In this document: positions 50,955-60,312 of the stretch, piece by piece
How positions within the stretch are numbered: the first letter of the stretch is position 1
How the letters are laid out: the number at the start of each line of letters is the position of its first letter
Assembly (NCBI RefSeq): GCF_030817655.1
Contig: NZ_JAUSZM010000003.1
Location: 9,052,001-9,116,000, forward strand
DNA from: Streptomyces sp. V4I2
GTDB taxonomy: Bacteria; Actinomycetota; Actinomycetes; Streptomycetales; Streptomycetaceae
Reading direction: 5' to 3'
DNA length: 64,000 nucleotides
Position numbers and translations under genes: made by a program
The notes under the pieces: generated by a model
The model's database searches: none
The model's input: only the letters and a program-made list of their open reading frames with translations
Told to the model about the DNA's origin: nothing

Positions 50955-51515
50955 TGTGAACCTCTTCCGTCTTGCGTTCTTGTCCGGCGCGATGCCGCGT
51001 GCGCAGGGAGCAGGGGGACGGTCGAACCGCTCAGCGGGGGGAATTGTGAGCGCTAACAATGGAGGCGCCCCAGATGCTGACCCTCATCCGAGCTGTAGGG
51101 AGACGGGGTCATGGTCGGCCTGACGGTCGCTCTGTTGGAGCTGGCCCGACCGCAGTGTTGTGCCTGCGCGGTTCTCACGTGCTCGGTGACTGATCGAGCG
51201 GTCTAGCGACACCATCTTTTTACGCCGCGGTGAACTGCAGGCAACACAGTTGAACAGTCAAGAGTGTGGAAACAAAGGTCATGCGGTCCTATGGCTCCGG
51301 TGCTCGGTCGGCACCCCCACTCCCCCCCCATGGGTGACGGATGAGCAGCTCAGGGCGGTTCTGGTGTCCTGATAACGCGGTTAAGAATTCCGCAAGACAG
51401 TAGTCGGAGCGATTGACCCATCCAAAATGTGTGCGCTAACAATTTCCTCGCGGCGCTCCCGGTGCCGACCGGGAGCACACAGCTCGAAACATGACGGCGC
51501 GTGAGGAGGTGAATC
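50955..51515. promoter_or_regulatory. divergent GH54/LacI control region with two lac-like operators
   Basis: ATTGTGAGCGCTAACAAT (51043-51060), a near-perfect 18-bp palindrome almost identical in style to lac operators, lies 89 nt upstream of GH54. AATGTGTGCGCTAACAAT (51426-51443) lies 72 nt upstream of the LacI gene. No gene is supported between them. The pair indicates repression of both genes by the LacI protein. Confidence 0.7.
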
Positions 51516-52547
51516 ATGGAAGGGGATCGTGCACCCGTGATGGCGGACGTGGCCCGGATCGCGGGCGTCTCGCACCAGACCGTCTCACGGGTCCTCAACG
51601 ACCGTCCGAACGTGCGGCCCGCCACCCGGGACCGTGTGCTCGCGGCGGTCCGCGAACTCAGCTACCGCCCCAACGCCGCCGCCCGCACCCTGGCGACCCG
51701 CCGTACCCGCACCCTGGGTGTGATCAGCTTCAACACCACGCTGTACGGCCCGGCCTGCATGCTCTACGGCGTCGAACAAGCGGCCAGACAGCACGAGTAC
51801 TTCGTCACCGTGGCCGCCGTCGGCACGCTGGATCGGCGTTCGCTGCTGGACGCCGTCGACCGGCTTCGGGACCAGGGTGTCGAGGGAATCATCGTCATCG
51901 CCCCGCAGACCTCCGCGGTCGGCGCACTGGCGAACGTGCCGTCGGACGTGCCCCTGGTCGCGGTCGGCTGCGGCACCCACACCGCGTTGGCCTCGGTCGC
52001 CGTGGACAACGAGGCGGGTGCCGAGCTCGCCACCTCCTACCTGCTCGATCTCGGCCATCACACGGTGCACCACCTGGTCGGGCCGCGTTCCTGGCTCGAC
52101 GCCCAGGAGCGCGAGGCCGGATGGCGCAACGCCCTGGAAAAGCGGGGCGCCGCGGTGGCCGAGCCGCTGGTCGGCGGTGACTGGACGGCCCGCACCGGAT
52201 ACGAGCACGGTCAACGGATCGCCGCGGACCCCGACATCACCGCGGTGTTCTGCGCCAACGACCACATGGCGCTCGGCATGCTGCGGGCACTGCAGAAGGC
52301 CGGGCACCGGGTGCCCCAGGACATCAGCGTCATCGGTTTCGACGACACGCCGGAGGCCGAGTACTTCGGCCCGTCACTGACCACCGTCCGCCAGGACTTC
52401 GACGAACTCGGCCGACGTGCCCTGCGGGCGCTGATCGAGATCGTCGGTGATCCCGACGCCGGGATCCCGGCGGCCGGCGAGACACCCCACATCGTCATCC
52501 CGCCCAGTTTGGTGGTGCGAACCTCGGCGACCCGCCCCAGACACTGA
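51516..52547 (+). CDS. LacI-family regulator of the arabinan genes
   Basis: 343 residues, with GAGGAGGTG just upstream of the ATG. The HTH is VMADVARIAGVSHQTVSRVLNDRPNVRP and the hinge is YRPNAAARTLATRRTRTLGVI. The recognition helix SHQTVSRVLN is the same type as in LacI, PurR and MalR relatives that bind GCGCTAAC-like half sites, in agreement with the operators at 51043 and 51426. The effector domain ends TTVRQDFDELGRRALRALIE. Divergent from the GH54 gene and upstream of the sugar ABC transporter, it likely senses arabinose or an arabino-oligosaccharide. Confidence 0.92.
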   Translation: MEGDRAPVMADVARIAGVSHQTVSRVLNDRPNVRPATRDRVLAAVRELSYRPNAAARTLATRRTRTLGVISFNTTLYGPACMLYGVEQAARQHEYFVTVAAVGTLDRRSLLDAVDRLRDQGVEGIIVIAPQTSAVGALANVPSDVPLVAVGCGTHTALASVAVDNEAGAELATSYLLDLGHHTVHHLVGPRSWLDAQEREAGWRNALEKRGAAVAEPLVGGDWTARTGYEHGQRIAADPDITAVFCANDHMALGMLRALQKAGHRVPQDISVIGFDDTPEAEYFGPSLTTVRQDFDELGRRALRALIEIVGDPDAGIPAAGETPHIVIPPSLVVRTSATRPRH

Positions 52548-53175
52548 CCGACGCGCACCGGCCGAACCGCCGTCGGAGTCTTGCCCGTTGCCCGTCGCAT
52601 CACCGGCCTGCCCACAGGAAAGGAACCTGAAATGGGCCGCTCCCCATTACCGTGACCACCAACGCTCCGGCTGCGGGACCACACCACGTCGTCCAGCTCC
52701 CCATCGTCAGGGGCTGCCGTCACGAGTGACGTGCCGTACGCCGAACGACCGCGCCGTCCAGGCCGTTTCGGCCGTGGAACCGGCGAAGTGGTGGCCGACC
52801 GCACGCGATCCGCGCCCGCCGCGACAGCTCCACACCGGCCACCGTCGGGCCCGATGGTCCACAGGTTCTGACCAGCCATCAGGCGACTCGGGCATCGCCG
52901 ACCTGCTGCCCATGCCACGGTCACCACGGTCGGCTCCCCGGCGGCATTCCTCCGCCATCTACCGGTCCACCCACGCGATCCGCTGGAACCAGGCCGACCA
53001 CTCGCCCGCCAACGACTCCCGAGTGCCCCCCAACCGTCCCCGCCCGCCCCCGAGTACCGGTGTGCCATCGGCCGGCCCGGCGGACGGGACCGCGATCCAG
53101 TCATCCCGAGTCGCCCACATCCGTTCCCGATCGTGGGCTCTCCCCCCGACACGCCTAGAAGGGCGCTGATCACCA
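52548..53175. other. 628-bp region without a supported gene
   Basis: Short GTG/ATG frames exist but show no motifs or consistent bias. A GCCCAC/GTGGGC inverted repeat (53113-53118, 53133-53138) is close to the transporter start and could be part of its promoter. No lac-like operator was found. Confidence 0.4.
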
Positions 53176-54315
53176 ATGATTCGCACCGGACGAGCCCGCA
53201 CTGTGGTCGCCGCGACCGCCGTGCTCATCTCGCTCACCGCTGCCGGCTGCTCCAAGAACGCGGGCGGCTCCGACTCCTCCAACTCGGCCGGCTCGAGCGC
53301 GGCCCCCGTCGCGCTGGCCGGTTCGGTCACCTTCAACCAGACGAACCTCGCCAAGCTCGACGCGGCGCTGAAGTCGGCGCTGGCTGGCAAGGACCTGTCC
53401 AAGGCCGACATCGCGATGGTCGTGAACGTGGCCGCCGACTACTGGAAGGCCGGTCAGGTCGGGTTCCTCAAGGGCTGCTCCGACCTCGGCATCGCGAAGA
53501 GCAAGTGCACGTACTTCGCCCCGGCCAACGGCAAGTTGACCGAGCAGAACTCGGAGCTGGAGACCCTGCGCTCGCAGGGCGTCACCGGCTACTCGATCTC
53601 GGCGATCGACCCGACGTCGGCTGCTGGGACCATCCACTCCGACGTGCAGAAGGGCATCAACGTCCTGGCGATCGACTCGCCGCTGCCCGGCACCGACGCC
53701 GCCTCGCTCTACCTCGGCACCCCGAACTACACGGCCGGGTTCCAGGCGGGCACCGCGATGAAGCAGGTGCTCGGCGGCAAGGGCAAGGTGGCGATCCTGG
53801 TCGGCTCGCTCACCGCGTCGAACGCCACCCAGCGCATCGCGGGCTTCGAGGCCGCGCTCAAGGGCACCAAGATCACGGTCGCCCAGAAGGTCAACGACAA
53901 CCTCCAGGCGAGCACCGCGACCTCCGACGCCGAGACCATCCTGGCCAACAACCCCGATGTCAACGGCCTGTACGGCGTCTTCTCCTACGACGGCCCCGCG
54001 CTGGCGCAGGCGGTGACCTCGGCCGGCAAGACGGCTTCGGTGCACATCGTGTCGGACGACTCCGACGCCCAGACCCTGAAGTTCATCAAGTCCGGCGTCA
54101 TCTCCGGCACCGTCGTGCAGATGCCGTACCAGCAGGGCTACACCGGGGCGTACCTCCTGGCCGCGGAGAAGGTGCTGGGCAAGGCCAAGACGATGGCGAT
54201 CGTCAAGCCCTACCTGGAGAAGGACGGCTCGACCCTGAGCTCCGGCGTGGGTCTGGTCACCAAGTCCGACCTGAGCGCGTACCAGTCCCTCCAGTCGAAG
54301 CTCGGGATCGGCTGA
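53176..54315 (+). CDS. sugar ABC transporter substrate-binding lipoprotein (arabinose-type)
   Basis: 379 residues. A lipoprotein signal with lipobox TAAGC places Cys at residue 25, followed by a Ser/Gly/Asn linker. The type I binding-protein domain (Peripla_BP_4) has VVNVAADYWKAGQVGFLKGC, LRSQGVTGYSISAIDP and VLAIDSPLPG. It resembles ribose/galactose/arabinofuranose binding proteins. It sits first in a binding protein-ATPase-permease-araB-araA-araD order, so L-arabinose is the expected ligand. The ATPase gene starts 2 nt after its stop. Confidence 0.88.
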   Translation: MIRTGRARTVVAATAVLISLTAAGCSKNAGGSDSSNSAGSSAAPVALAGSVTFNQTNLAKLDAALKSALAGKDLSKADIAMVVNVAADYWKAGQVGFLKGCSDLGIAKSKCTYFAPANGKLTEQNSELETLRSQGVTGYSISAIDPTSAAGTIHSDVQKGINVLAIDSPLPGTDAASLYLGTPNYTAGFQAGTAMKQVLGGKGKVAILVGSLTASNATQRIAGFEAALKGTKITVAQKVNDNLQASTATSDAETILANNPDVNGLYGVFSYDGPALAQAVTSAGKTASVHIVSDDSDAQTLKFIKSGVISGTVVQMPYQQGYTGAYLLAAEKVLGKAKTMAIVKPYLEKDGSTLSSGVGLVTKSDLSAYQSLQSKLGIG

Positions 54316-54317
54316 GC

Positions 54318-55913
54318 ATGACGGCCACGAAGAGCGCCCCGGGCCGCGCGATCACGGCACGGCTGCGGGGAGTGCACAAGTCCTACGGACCGGTGCGCGT
54401 CCTCGACCTGCCGGAGCTCGACCTCTACGCCGGCCAGGTGATCGGCGTGGTGGGCGAGAACGGCGCCGGGAAGTCCACGCTGATGGGCACACTGGCCGGA
54501 TCGGTCCACCGGGACGGCGGCGAGATCCTGATCGACGGCGAGCCCCTCGTCGCGGGGTCCACCGAGGCCGCGGGACAGCTCGGTATCGCCATGGTCTCCC
54601 AGGAGTTCCCTCTGGTCGGACAACTCTCGGTGGCCGAGAACCTGCTGCTGGGCCGCCGTCCGCGGAAGTCGAAGCGGCGGTTCCTGGTGGACAGTGCCGC
54701 ACAGCGGGCCGAGGCCGAGGCGATGCTGACGGAGATCGGTCTGTCCGCGGAGACGATCGCGGTGAGCCGGGAGGTGCGCACCCTTCCGGTGCCGACGCGC
54801 CAGATGATCGAGATCGCCAAGGCCTGGGGCCGCGAGCCCAAGCTGCTGATCCTTGACGAGCCGACCTCCTCCCTGGGCCCGGTCGAGGCCGAGATGGTGC
54901 TGGGCCTGGCCCGGCAACTGGCCGAACGCGGCGGCACGGTGCTGTTCATCGGGCACCGTCTCGACGAGGTGCGCGACATCAGCGACCGCGTCCTGGTGTT
55001 GCGCAACGGCAGGCTGGTCGCCGACCTCGAACCGGCTCAGGCCACCGAGGAACGGCTGATCCGCGAGATGGTCGGCGGCGAGGTCACGCAGGGCGAGCCG
55101 AAGGCGCCGCCGACGACGAGTCCGGTCCTGCTGCAGGTCGAGGGCCTGACCGCGGACGGTCTCGGCCCCGTGGACCTGGAGGTGCGCGAGGGCGAGATCC
55201 TGGGCGTGGCCGGACTGATGGGCTCGGGCCGCAGTCGCCTCGTCCACACGATCGCCGGCGCACAGCCCTCCACGGGCGGCCTGATGCGGCTGGGCGGCGA
55301 GCCCTACCGGCCGCGGGGCGCGGGTGACGGCGTGGCGGCCGGGATCGCGCTGATCCCCGAGGACCGCAAGGAGCAGTCGCTGGTGCTGTTCGCGTCCATC
55401 CGGTCGAACGTCGTCGTCTCGGTGCTCAAGCGGATCAGCACCCGGGGCCTGCTCGGCCCGGGGCGGGAACGCGCCGAGGCACGGAAGATCACCGAGAACG
55501 TCAACGTGCGGATGCAGTCGGTGGAGCAGCCGATCGGCTCGCTGTCCGGCGGCAACCAGCAGCGCGCCATCTTCGGCCGCGCCTTCGCAGCCGAACCGCG
55601 TCTGCTCCTGCTCGACGAGCCGACCCGCGGCGTGGACGTGGGCGCCAAGGCGGAGATCTACAAGCTGATCGACCGTGCGGCCGAGCAGGGCATGGCGCTG
55701 GTGGTGGCCTCCTCCGAACTGGAGGAGCTGCTGTGGATCTGCCATCGCGTCGCCGTGATGAACCACGGGCGGGTGGTCACGGTCCTCGACCGGGCCGATG
55801 CCACCAAGGAACGGATCATGACGGCCGCGGCCGGAACGTCCCCCCTCAACCAGCCGACGCCCGACCAGCCAACGCCCGACCAGGAACAGCTGACGAACGG
55901 AGCCACAGCATGA
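54318..55913 (+). CDS. sugar ABC transporter ATPase, duplicated (RbsA/AraG type)
   Basis: 531 residues with two fused nucleotide-binding domains. Domain 1 has Walker A GENGAGKSTL and Walker B LLILDEPTSSLG, but its signature is the degenerate VPTRQMIEIAKAW. Domain 2 has a degenerate Walker A (GLMGSGRSRLVHTIAG), a good signature SLSGGNQQRAIFGRA and Walker B LLLLDEPTRGVDVG. This asymmetry is normal for the family. The C-terminal tail contains PTPDQ twice. It energises the arabinose importer. Confidence 0.9.
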   Translation: MTATKSAPGRAITARLRGVHKSYGPVRVLDLPELDLYAGQVIGVVGENGAGKSTLMGTLAGSVHRDGGEILIDGEPLVAGSTEAAGQLGIAMVSQEFPLVGQLSVAENLLLGRRPRKSKRRFLVDSAAQRAEAEAMLTEIGLSAETIAVSREVRTLPVPTRQMIEIAKAWGREPKLLILDEPTSSLGPVEAEMVLGLARQLAERGGTVLFIGHRLDEVRDISDRVLVLRNGRLVADLEPAQATEERLIREMVGGEVTQGEPKAPPTTSPVLLQVEGLTADGLGPVDLEVREGEILGVAGLMGSGRSRLVHTIAGAQPSTGGLMRLGGEPYRPRGAGDGVAAGIALIPEDRKEQSLVLFASIRSNVVVSVLKRISTRGLLGPGRERAEARKITENVNVRMQSVEQPIGSLSGGNQQRAIFGRAFAAEPRLLLLDEPTRGVDVGAKAEIYKLIDRAAEQGMALVVASSELEELLWICHRVAVMNHGRVVTVLDRADATKERIMTAAAGTSPLNQPTPDQPTPDQEQLTNGATA

Positions 55914-56929
55914 GCGCGCAGAGCACGCTCGCACCCGACGAGGTCGCGCCGCGTTCCCGCCCGGCCGTCTCGAGCCTCGCCCGCAGGCTCGCCGCCTCCC
56001 CGGAGGCCGGCGTGATCATCGCCTGCGTGCTGGTGTTCGCCGGGATCGCGGCCAACGCGGACACGTACACCGCGGTGGGCAACCTGCAGGTGATGGGCCG
56101 CGACCTGTCGCAGGTCGGCATCCTGGCGATCGGCGAGTCGCTGGTCATCCTGACCGGTGGCATCGACCTCTCGGTGGGCGCGCTGGCCGGTCTGGCCGGC
56201 ATCCTGGCCGCCTGGATGAACGTGAACGAGGGCCTGCCCGCGCCCCTCGCCATGCTGCTCACGCTCGTGATCTGCGGCGGGGTCGGCCTCTGGCACGGCG
56301 TCATGGTCACCCGCCTGAACGTGCCGCCCTTCGTGATCACCCTGGTCACCTACACCGTCGCCCAGGGCCTGGCGCTCGCGATCACCAGCGGCTCGCCCAT
56401 CAACAACCTGGACCCGATGTTCAGCAACCTGAGTCAGTACTACATCGGCCAAGTGCCGGTTCCCGCACTGTTCTTCGTGGGAGCGGCCGCCATCGCCTGG
56501 TTCGTGCTGGAGCGCACCTACGTCGGCCGCCAGATCTACGCGGTCGGCGGCAACAAGGAGGCCGCCCGGCTGGCCGGCATCCCGACCGCCCGCCGGATCA
56601 CCTCCACCTACGTCGCCAGCGCCGCGCTGGCCGGTGTGGTCGGCATCATGGTGATCGGCCGGATGAACGTGGCCGACCCCTCGGTCGGCGCCGGCTGGGA
56701 ACTGACCGCGATCGCCGCAGCGGTGGTCGGCGGCATGTCACTCTCCGGCGGCGAGGGCCGTATCGCCGGCATCGCGGCCGGCGCGATCCTGCTGGAGTTC
56801 ATCACCAACGGCCTGCTCGCGCTCAAGGTCAGCCCGTACGACCAGCAGGTGGTGCAGGGAGCGGTTCTCGGCGTCGCCATCCTGCTCGACCGGGTGCGCG
56901 CCCGCTACTTCGGCGGGAGCCGCAGCTAG
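55910..56929 (+). CDS. sugar ABC transporter permease (RbsC/AraH type)
   Basis: 339 residues with about 9-10 helices. The family motif LTGGIDLSVGALAGLAG is intact, and YVGRQIYAVGGNKEAARLAGIPTARR is the cytoplasmic coupling loop. The start overlaps the ATPase stop (ATGA). A single permease gene implies a homodimer, as in ribose importers. Confidence 0.9.
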   Translation: MSAQSTLAPDEVAPRSRPAVSSLARRLAASPEAGVIIACVLVFAGIAANADTYTAVGNLQVMGRDLSQVGILAIGESLVILTGGIDLSVGALAGLAGILAAWMNVNEGLPAPLAMLLTLVICGGVGLWHGVMVTRLNVPPFVITLVTYTVAQGLALAITSGSPINNLDPMFSNLSQYYIGQVPVPALFFVGAAAIAWFVLERTYVGRQIYAVGGNKEAARLAGIPTARRITSTYVASAALAGVVGIMVIGRMNVADPSVGAGWELTAIAAAVVGGMSLSGGEGRIAGIAAGAILLEFITNGLLALKVSPYDQQVVQGAVLGVAILLDRVRARYFGGSRS

Positions 56930-56997
56930 CACGTCCGTCGACTCCGCCGATCCGGACGCAGCTGCCGCCTCGGCGCCCTCAGGAGATCGAACAGTGA

Positions 56998-57009
56998 TCG
57001 ATATATCGA
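56998..57009. promoter_or_regulatory. palindrome upstream of araB
   Basis: TCGATATATCGA is a perfect 12-bp palindrome, 23 nt before the araB ATG, in a locally AT-rich patch. It differs from the lac-like operators of this island, so a second regulator may act here. It could also include a -10 element (TATATC). Confidence 0.5.
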
Positions 57010-57031
57010 ATACGTCAAGGTGAGGAGGCTG

Positions 57032-58714
57032 ATGGTGAACACCGGAGACGAGACAGCCGGGAACCCGGAACCCTGCGTCGTAGGAGTCGACTTCGGGACG
57101 CTGTCCGGCCGGGCCGTGGTGGTCCGCGTGCGGGACGGCGCGGAGTTGGGGACCGCCGAGCACGGGTACCGGCACGCTGTCCTGGACCGGGAGCTGCCGG
57201 ACGGTACCCGGCTGCCCCCGGACTGGGCCCTCCAGGTGCCGTCGGACTACGTCGACGTGCTGCGCCATGCGGTGCCGGCGGCGCTCGCAACCGCCGGTGT
57301 GCGGCCGGAGCAGGTCATCGGCATCGGCACGGACTTCACCGCGTGCACGGTGCTGCCGGTGCTCGCGGACGGTACGCCGCTGTGCGAGCTTCCCGGCCTC
57401 TCCGGCCGCCCGCACGCCTACGTCAAGCTGTGGCGCCACCACGCGGCCCAGGCGCAGGCCGACCGGATCACGGCACTGGCCGCGGAGCGGAAGGAGGCGT
57501 GGCTGGAGCCGTACGGCGGGAAGATCTCCTCGGAGTGGGAGTTCGCCAAGGCCCTGCAGGTGCTGGAGGAGGACCCCGAGATCTACCACCGCATGGAGCG
57601 GTGGGTGGAGGCGGCGGACTGGATCGTGTGGCGGCTGTGCGGCACGTATCTGCGCAATGCCTGCACCGCCGGTTACAAAGGCCAGTACCAGGACGGCGGC
57701 TATCCCTCCCGTGCCTACCTGGAATCACTCAACCCCGGCTTCGCCGACTTCGTGACGGAGAAACTGGAGCACCCGATCGGCGAGTTGGGCGCGAAGGCCG
57801 GGCGCTTGACGGCCGAGGCGGCGGCGTGGACGGGTCTGCCGGAGGGCATCGCGGTGTGCGTGGGCAACGTCGACGCCCATGTGACGGCGCCCGCGGCGGG
57901 GGCGGTGGAACCGGGGCAGATGGTGGCCATCATGGGCACGTCGACCTGTCATGTCATGAGCTCCGACCAGCAGGGCGCGGTGCCGGGCATGTGCGGTGTC
58001 GTCGACGGCGGCATCCTGCCGGGCCTGTGGGGTTACGAGGCCGGTCAGAGCGGTGTCGGCGACATCTTCGCCTGGTTCGTACGCACCGGCTTCCCCGCCG
58101 CGTACGCCGAAGCGGCCGCCGCGCTCGGTCGCGATGCGCACGAGTACCTCACCGCCCTCGCCGCCGAGCAGAAGGTCGGCGAGCACGGCCTGATCGCCCT
58201 TGACTGGCACAGCGGCAACCGCTCCGTGCTGGTCGACCACGAACTGAGCGGTGTGGTGGTGGGTCTGACGCTGTCGACCCGCCCGGAGGACGTCTACCGG
58301 GCGCTGCTGGAGGCCACCGCCTTCGGCACCCGGATCATCATCGAGGCCTTCGAGACGGCCGGCGTACCGGTACGCGAGTTGATCATCGCCGGCGGGCTGA
58401 CGAAGAACGTGCTGCTGATGCAGATCTACGCGGATGTCACCCGCCGTCCCCTCGGCGTCATCGGCTCCACACAGGGTCCCGCTCTCGGCGCGGCCATGCA
58501 CGCCGCGGTGGCGGCCGGGGCGTACTCCGACGTACAGGCCGCTGCCCGGTCCATGGGCAAGGCCGACCGGGGCGTGTACCAGCCGGACCCGGACCGCGCC
58601 GCGGCCTACGACCGCCTGTACGAGGAGTACCGGCTCCTGCACGACTACTTCGGCCACGGCACCAACGAGGTCATGCACCGCCTGCGCCGCATCCGCGCCG
58701 AGGCGTCCGCCTGA
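57032..58714 (+). CDS. araB: L-ribulokinase
   Basis: 560 residues. ATG 57032 is preferred over GTG 57020 because GAGGAGG lies just upstream. The FGGY-kinase N-terminus CVVGVDFGTLSGRAVVVRV, IGTDFTACTVLPV (AraB-type substrate strand), GNVDAHVTAP, MGTSTCHVM and the C-terminal GGLTKNVLLMQIYADV with ATP-site Gly residues identify ribulokinase. It phosphorylates L-ribulose to L-ribulose 5-phosphate. It is the first of the araBAD set, 102 nt after the permease. Confidence 0.93.
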   Translation: MVNTGDETAGNPEPCVVGVDFGTLSGRAVVVRVRDGAELGTAEHGYRHAVLDRELPDGTRLPPDWALQVPSDYVDVLRHAVPAALATAGVRPEQVIGIGTDFTACTVLPVLADGTPLCELPGLSGRPHAYVKLWRHHAAQAQADRITALAAERKEAWLEPYGGKISSEWEFAKALQVLEEDPEIYHRMERWVEAADWIVWRLCGTYLRNACTAGYKGQYQDGGYPSRAYLESLNPGFADFVTEKLEHPIGELGAKAGRLTAEAAAWTGLPEGIAVCVGNVDAHVTAPAAGAVEPGQMVAIMGTSTCHVMSSDQQGAVPGMCGVVDGGILPGLWGYEAGQSGVGDIFAWFVRTGFPAAYAEAAAALGRDAHEYLTALAAEQKVGEHGLIALDWHSGNRSVLVDHELSGVVVGLTLSTRPEDVYRALLEATAFGTRIIIEAFETAGVPVRELIIAGGLTKNVLLMQIYADVTRRPLGVIGSTQGPALGAAMHAAVAAGAYSDVQAAARSMGKADRGVYQPDPDRAAAYDRLYEEYRLLHDYFGHGTNEVMHRLRRIRAEASA

Positions 58715-58762
58715 GCGGCGCTCCCTCTGCTGGCTGGACATCTCCCCTTGAAAGGAACGCTC

Positions 58763-60280
58763 ATGGAGACCAACGCCACGCCCTACCCGAACCACGAGAT
58801 CTGGTTTCTCACCGGAAGCCAGGGCCTGTACGGCGACGACATCCTGCAACAGGTCGCCCATCAGTCCAGGAGCATCTCGGAGATCCTCGGCGGCCCCGGC
58901 AAGATCCCGGTGAGGATCGTCTGGAAGCCGGTCCTCACCGACGCCGAGTCGATCCGCAGGCTGTGCCAGGAAGCCTCCGCCTCCGACGCCTGCGTGGGCG
59001 TGATCGTGTGGATGCACACCTTCTCACCCGCCAAGATGTGGATCGCCGGACTCAGCGCCCTGGACCGGCCCCTCCTGCACCTGCACACCCAGTACAACCT
59101 GTCGCTGCCCTGGCCGAGCATCGACATGGACTTCATGAACCTCAACCAGGCCGCCCACGGCGACCGCGAGTTCGCCCACATCGAGTCCCGGCTCGGCATC
59201 GAGCGCAAGATCGTCGCCGGCCACGCCACCGACCCCAGGGTCGTCCGGCGCATCGCGGCCTGGGCGCGGGCCGCCGCCGGCCGCCAGGCCTCGCGCACCC
59301 TGCGGCTGGCCCGCTTCGGCGACAACATGCGCGACGTCGCCGTGACCGAGGGCGACAAGGTCGAAGCCCAGATACGGTTCGGCTTCTCCGTCAACACCTA
59401 CGCCGTCAACGACCTGGTCGCCGTCGTGGACCAGGTCGAGGACAAGGCGGCCACCGAACTCGCCGCCGAATACGTCGAGTCGTACGACGTCGTCCCGGCC
59501 CTGCGCCCCGGCGGCATCCGCCATGACTCGCTCCTCTACGCGGCCCGCCAGGAACTCGGCCTGCGCGCCTTCCTCACCGAGGGCGGCTTCACCGCCTTCA
59601 CCACCAACTTCGAGGACCTCGGCGGGCTGCGCCAGCTGCCCGGCCTGGCCGTCCAGCGTCTGATGGCCGACGGCTACGGCTTCGGTGGCGAAGGCGACTG
59701 GAAGACCTCCGCACTGCTGCGCGTCATGAAGGTCATGGGCCTCGAACAGCCCGGCGGCACCACCTTCATGGAGGACTACACCTACCACCTCGGCCCGGGC
59801 ACCCCACGCGTCCGCGGCGCCCACATGCTGGAGGTTTGCCCGTCCATCGCCGCCGCACGCCCCCGATGCGAGATCCACCCCCTGTCCATCGGCGGCCGCG
59901 AGGACCCGGTCCGGCTGGTCTTCGACGCCGCACCCGGTCCCGCCCTGGTCGTCGGCCTCGCGGACCTGGGCGACCGGTTCCGGCTGACCGCCAACGCCGT
60001 CGACGTCATCACCCCCAGCGAACCACTGCGCCGGCTGCCGGTGGCCAGGGCCGTGTGGAAGCCGCGCCCCTCGCTGGCGGAGTCGGCCGAGAGCTGGCTG
60101 CTCTCCGGCGCCCCGCACCACACCGTGCTCAGCTCCGCCGTGGACAGGGAGAGTCTGACGGACTTCGCCGCGATGACCGGCGTCGAACTGCTCACCATCG
60201 ACGAGAAGACCGATGTCGAGCAGCTCGCCAGGGAAATCCGCTGGAACGCCGCGTACCACCGCCTCGCCCAGGCCCTGTGA
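58763..60280 (+). CDS. araA: L-arabinose isomerase
   Basis: 505 residues, normal length. It interconverts L-arabinose and L-ribulose with Mn(II). HEIWFLTGSQGLYG is the diagnostic N-terminus. WMHTFSPAKMWI, HLHTQYN and LRLARFGDNMRDVAVTEGDK follow. Metal/catalytic residues are expected in TEGGFTAFTTNFEDL, GFGGEGDWKTSALLR (catalytic Glu), HMLEVCPS and ARCEIHPL-like segments (metal His). It begins 48 nt after araB with AAAGGAACG upstream. Confidence 0.95.
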   Translation: METNATPYPNHEIWFLTGSQGLYGDDILQQVAHQSRSISEILGGPGKIPVRIVWKPVLTDAESIRRLCQEASASDACVGVIVWMHTFSPAKMWIAGLSALDRPLLHLHTQYNLSLPWPSIDMDFMNLNQAAHGDREFAHIESRLGIERKIVAGHATDPRVVRRIAAWARAAAGRQASRTLRLARFGDNMRDVAVTEGDKVEAQIRFGFSVNTYAVNDLVAVVDQVEDKAATELAAEYVESYDVVPALRPGGIRHDSLLYAARQELGLRAFLTEGGFTAFTTNFEDLGGLRQLPGLAVQRLMADGYGFGGEGDWKTSALLRVMKVMGLEQPGGTTFMEDYTYHLGPGTPRVRGAHMLEVCPSIAAARPRCEIHPLSIGGREDPVRLVFDAAPGPALVVGLADLGDRFRLTANAVDVITPSEPLRRLPVARAVWKPRPSLAESAESWLLSGAPHHTVLSSAVDRESLTDFAAMTGVELLTIDEKTDVEQLAREIRWNAAYHRLAQAL

Positions 60281-60312
60281 CGCCCACATCCCCCACGCAA
60301 GGAGAACGAGCG

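Noticed and set aside
48948..51056. 702-codon plus-strand ORF opposite GH54
   Set aside because: Val/Gly/Asp-rich shadow. GH54 with signal peptide and ricin repeats is the real gene.
53113..53138. GCCCAC/GTGGGC inverted repeat as an operator
   Set aside because: Six-base GC arms with a 14-nt gap are common by chance in this composition.
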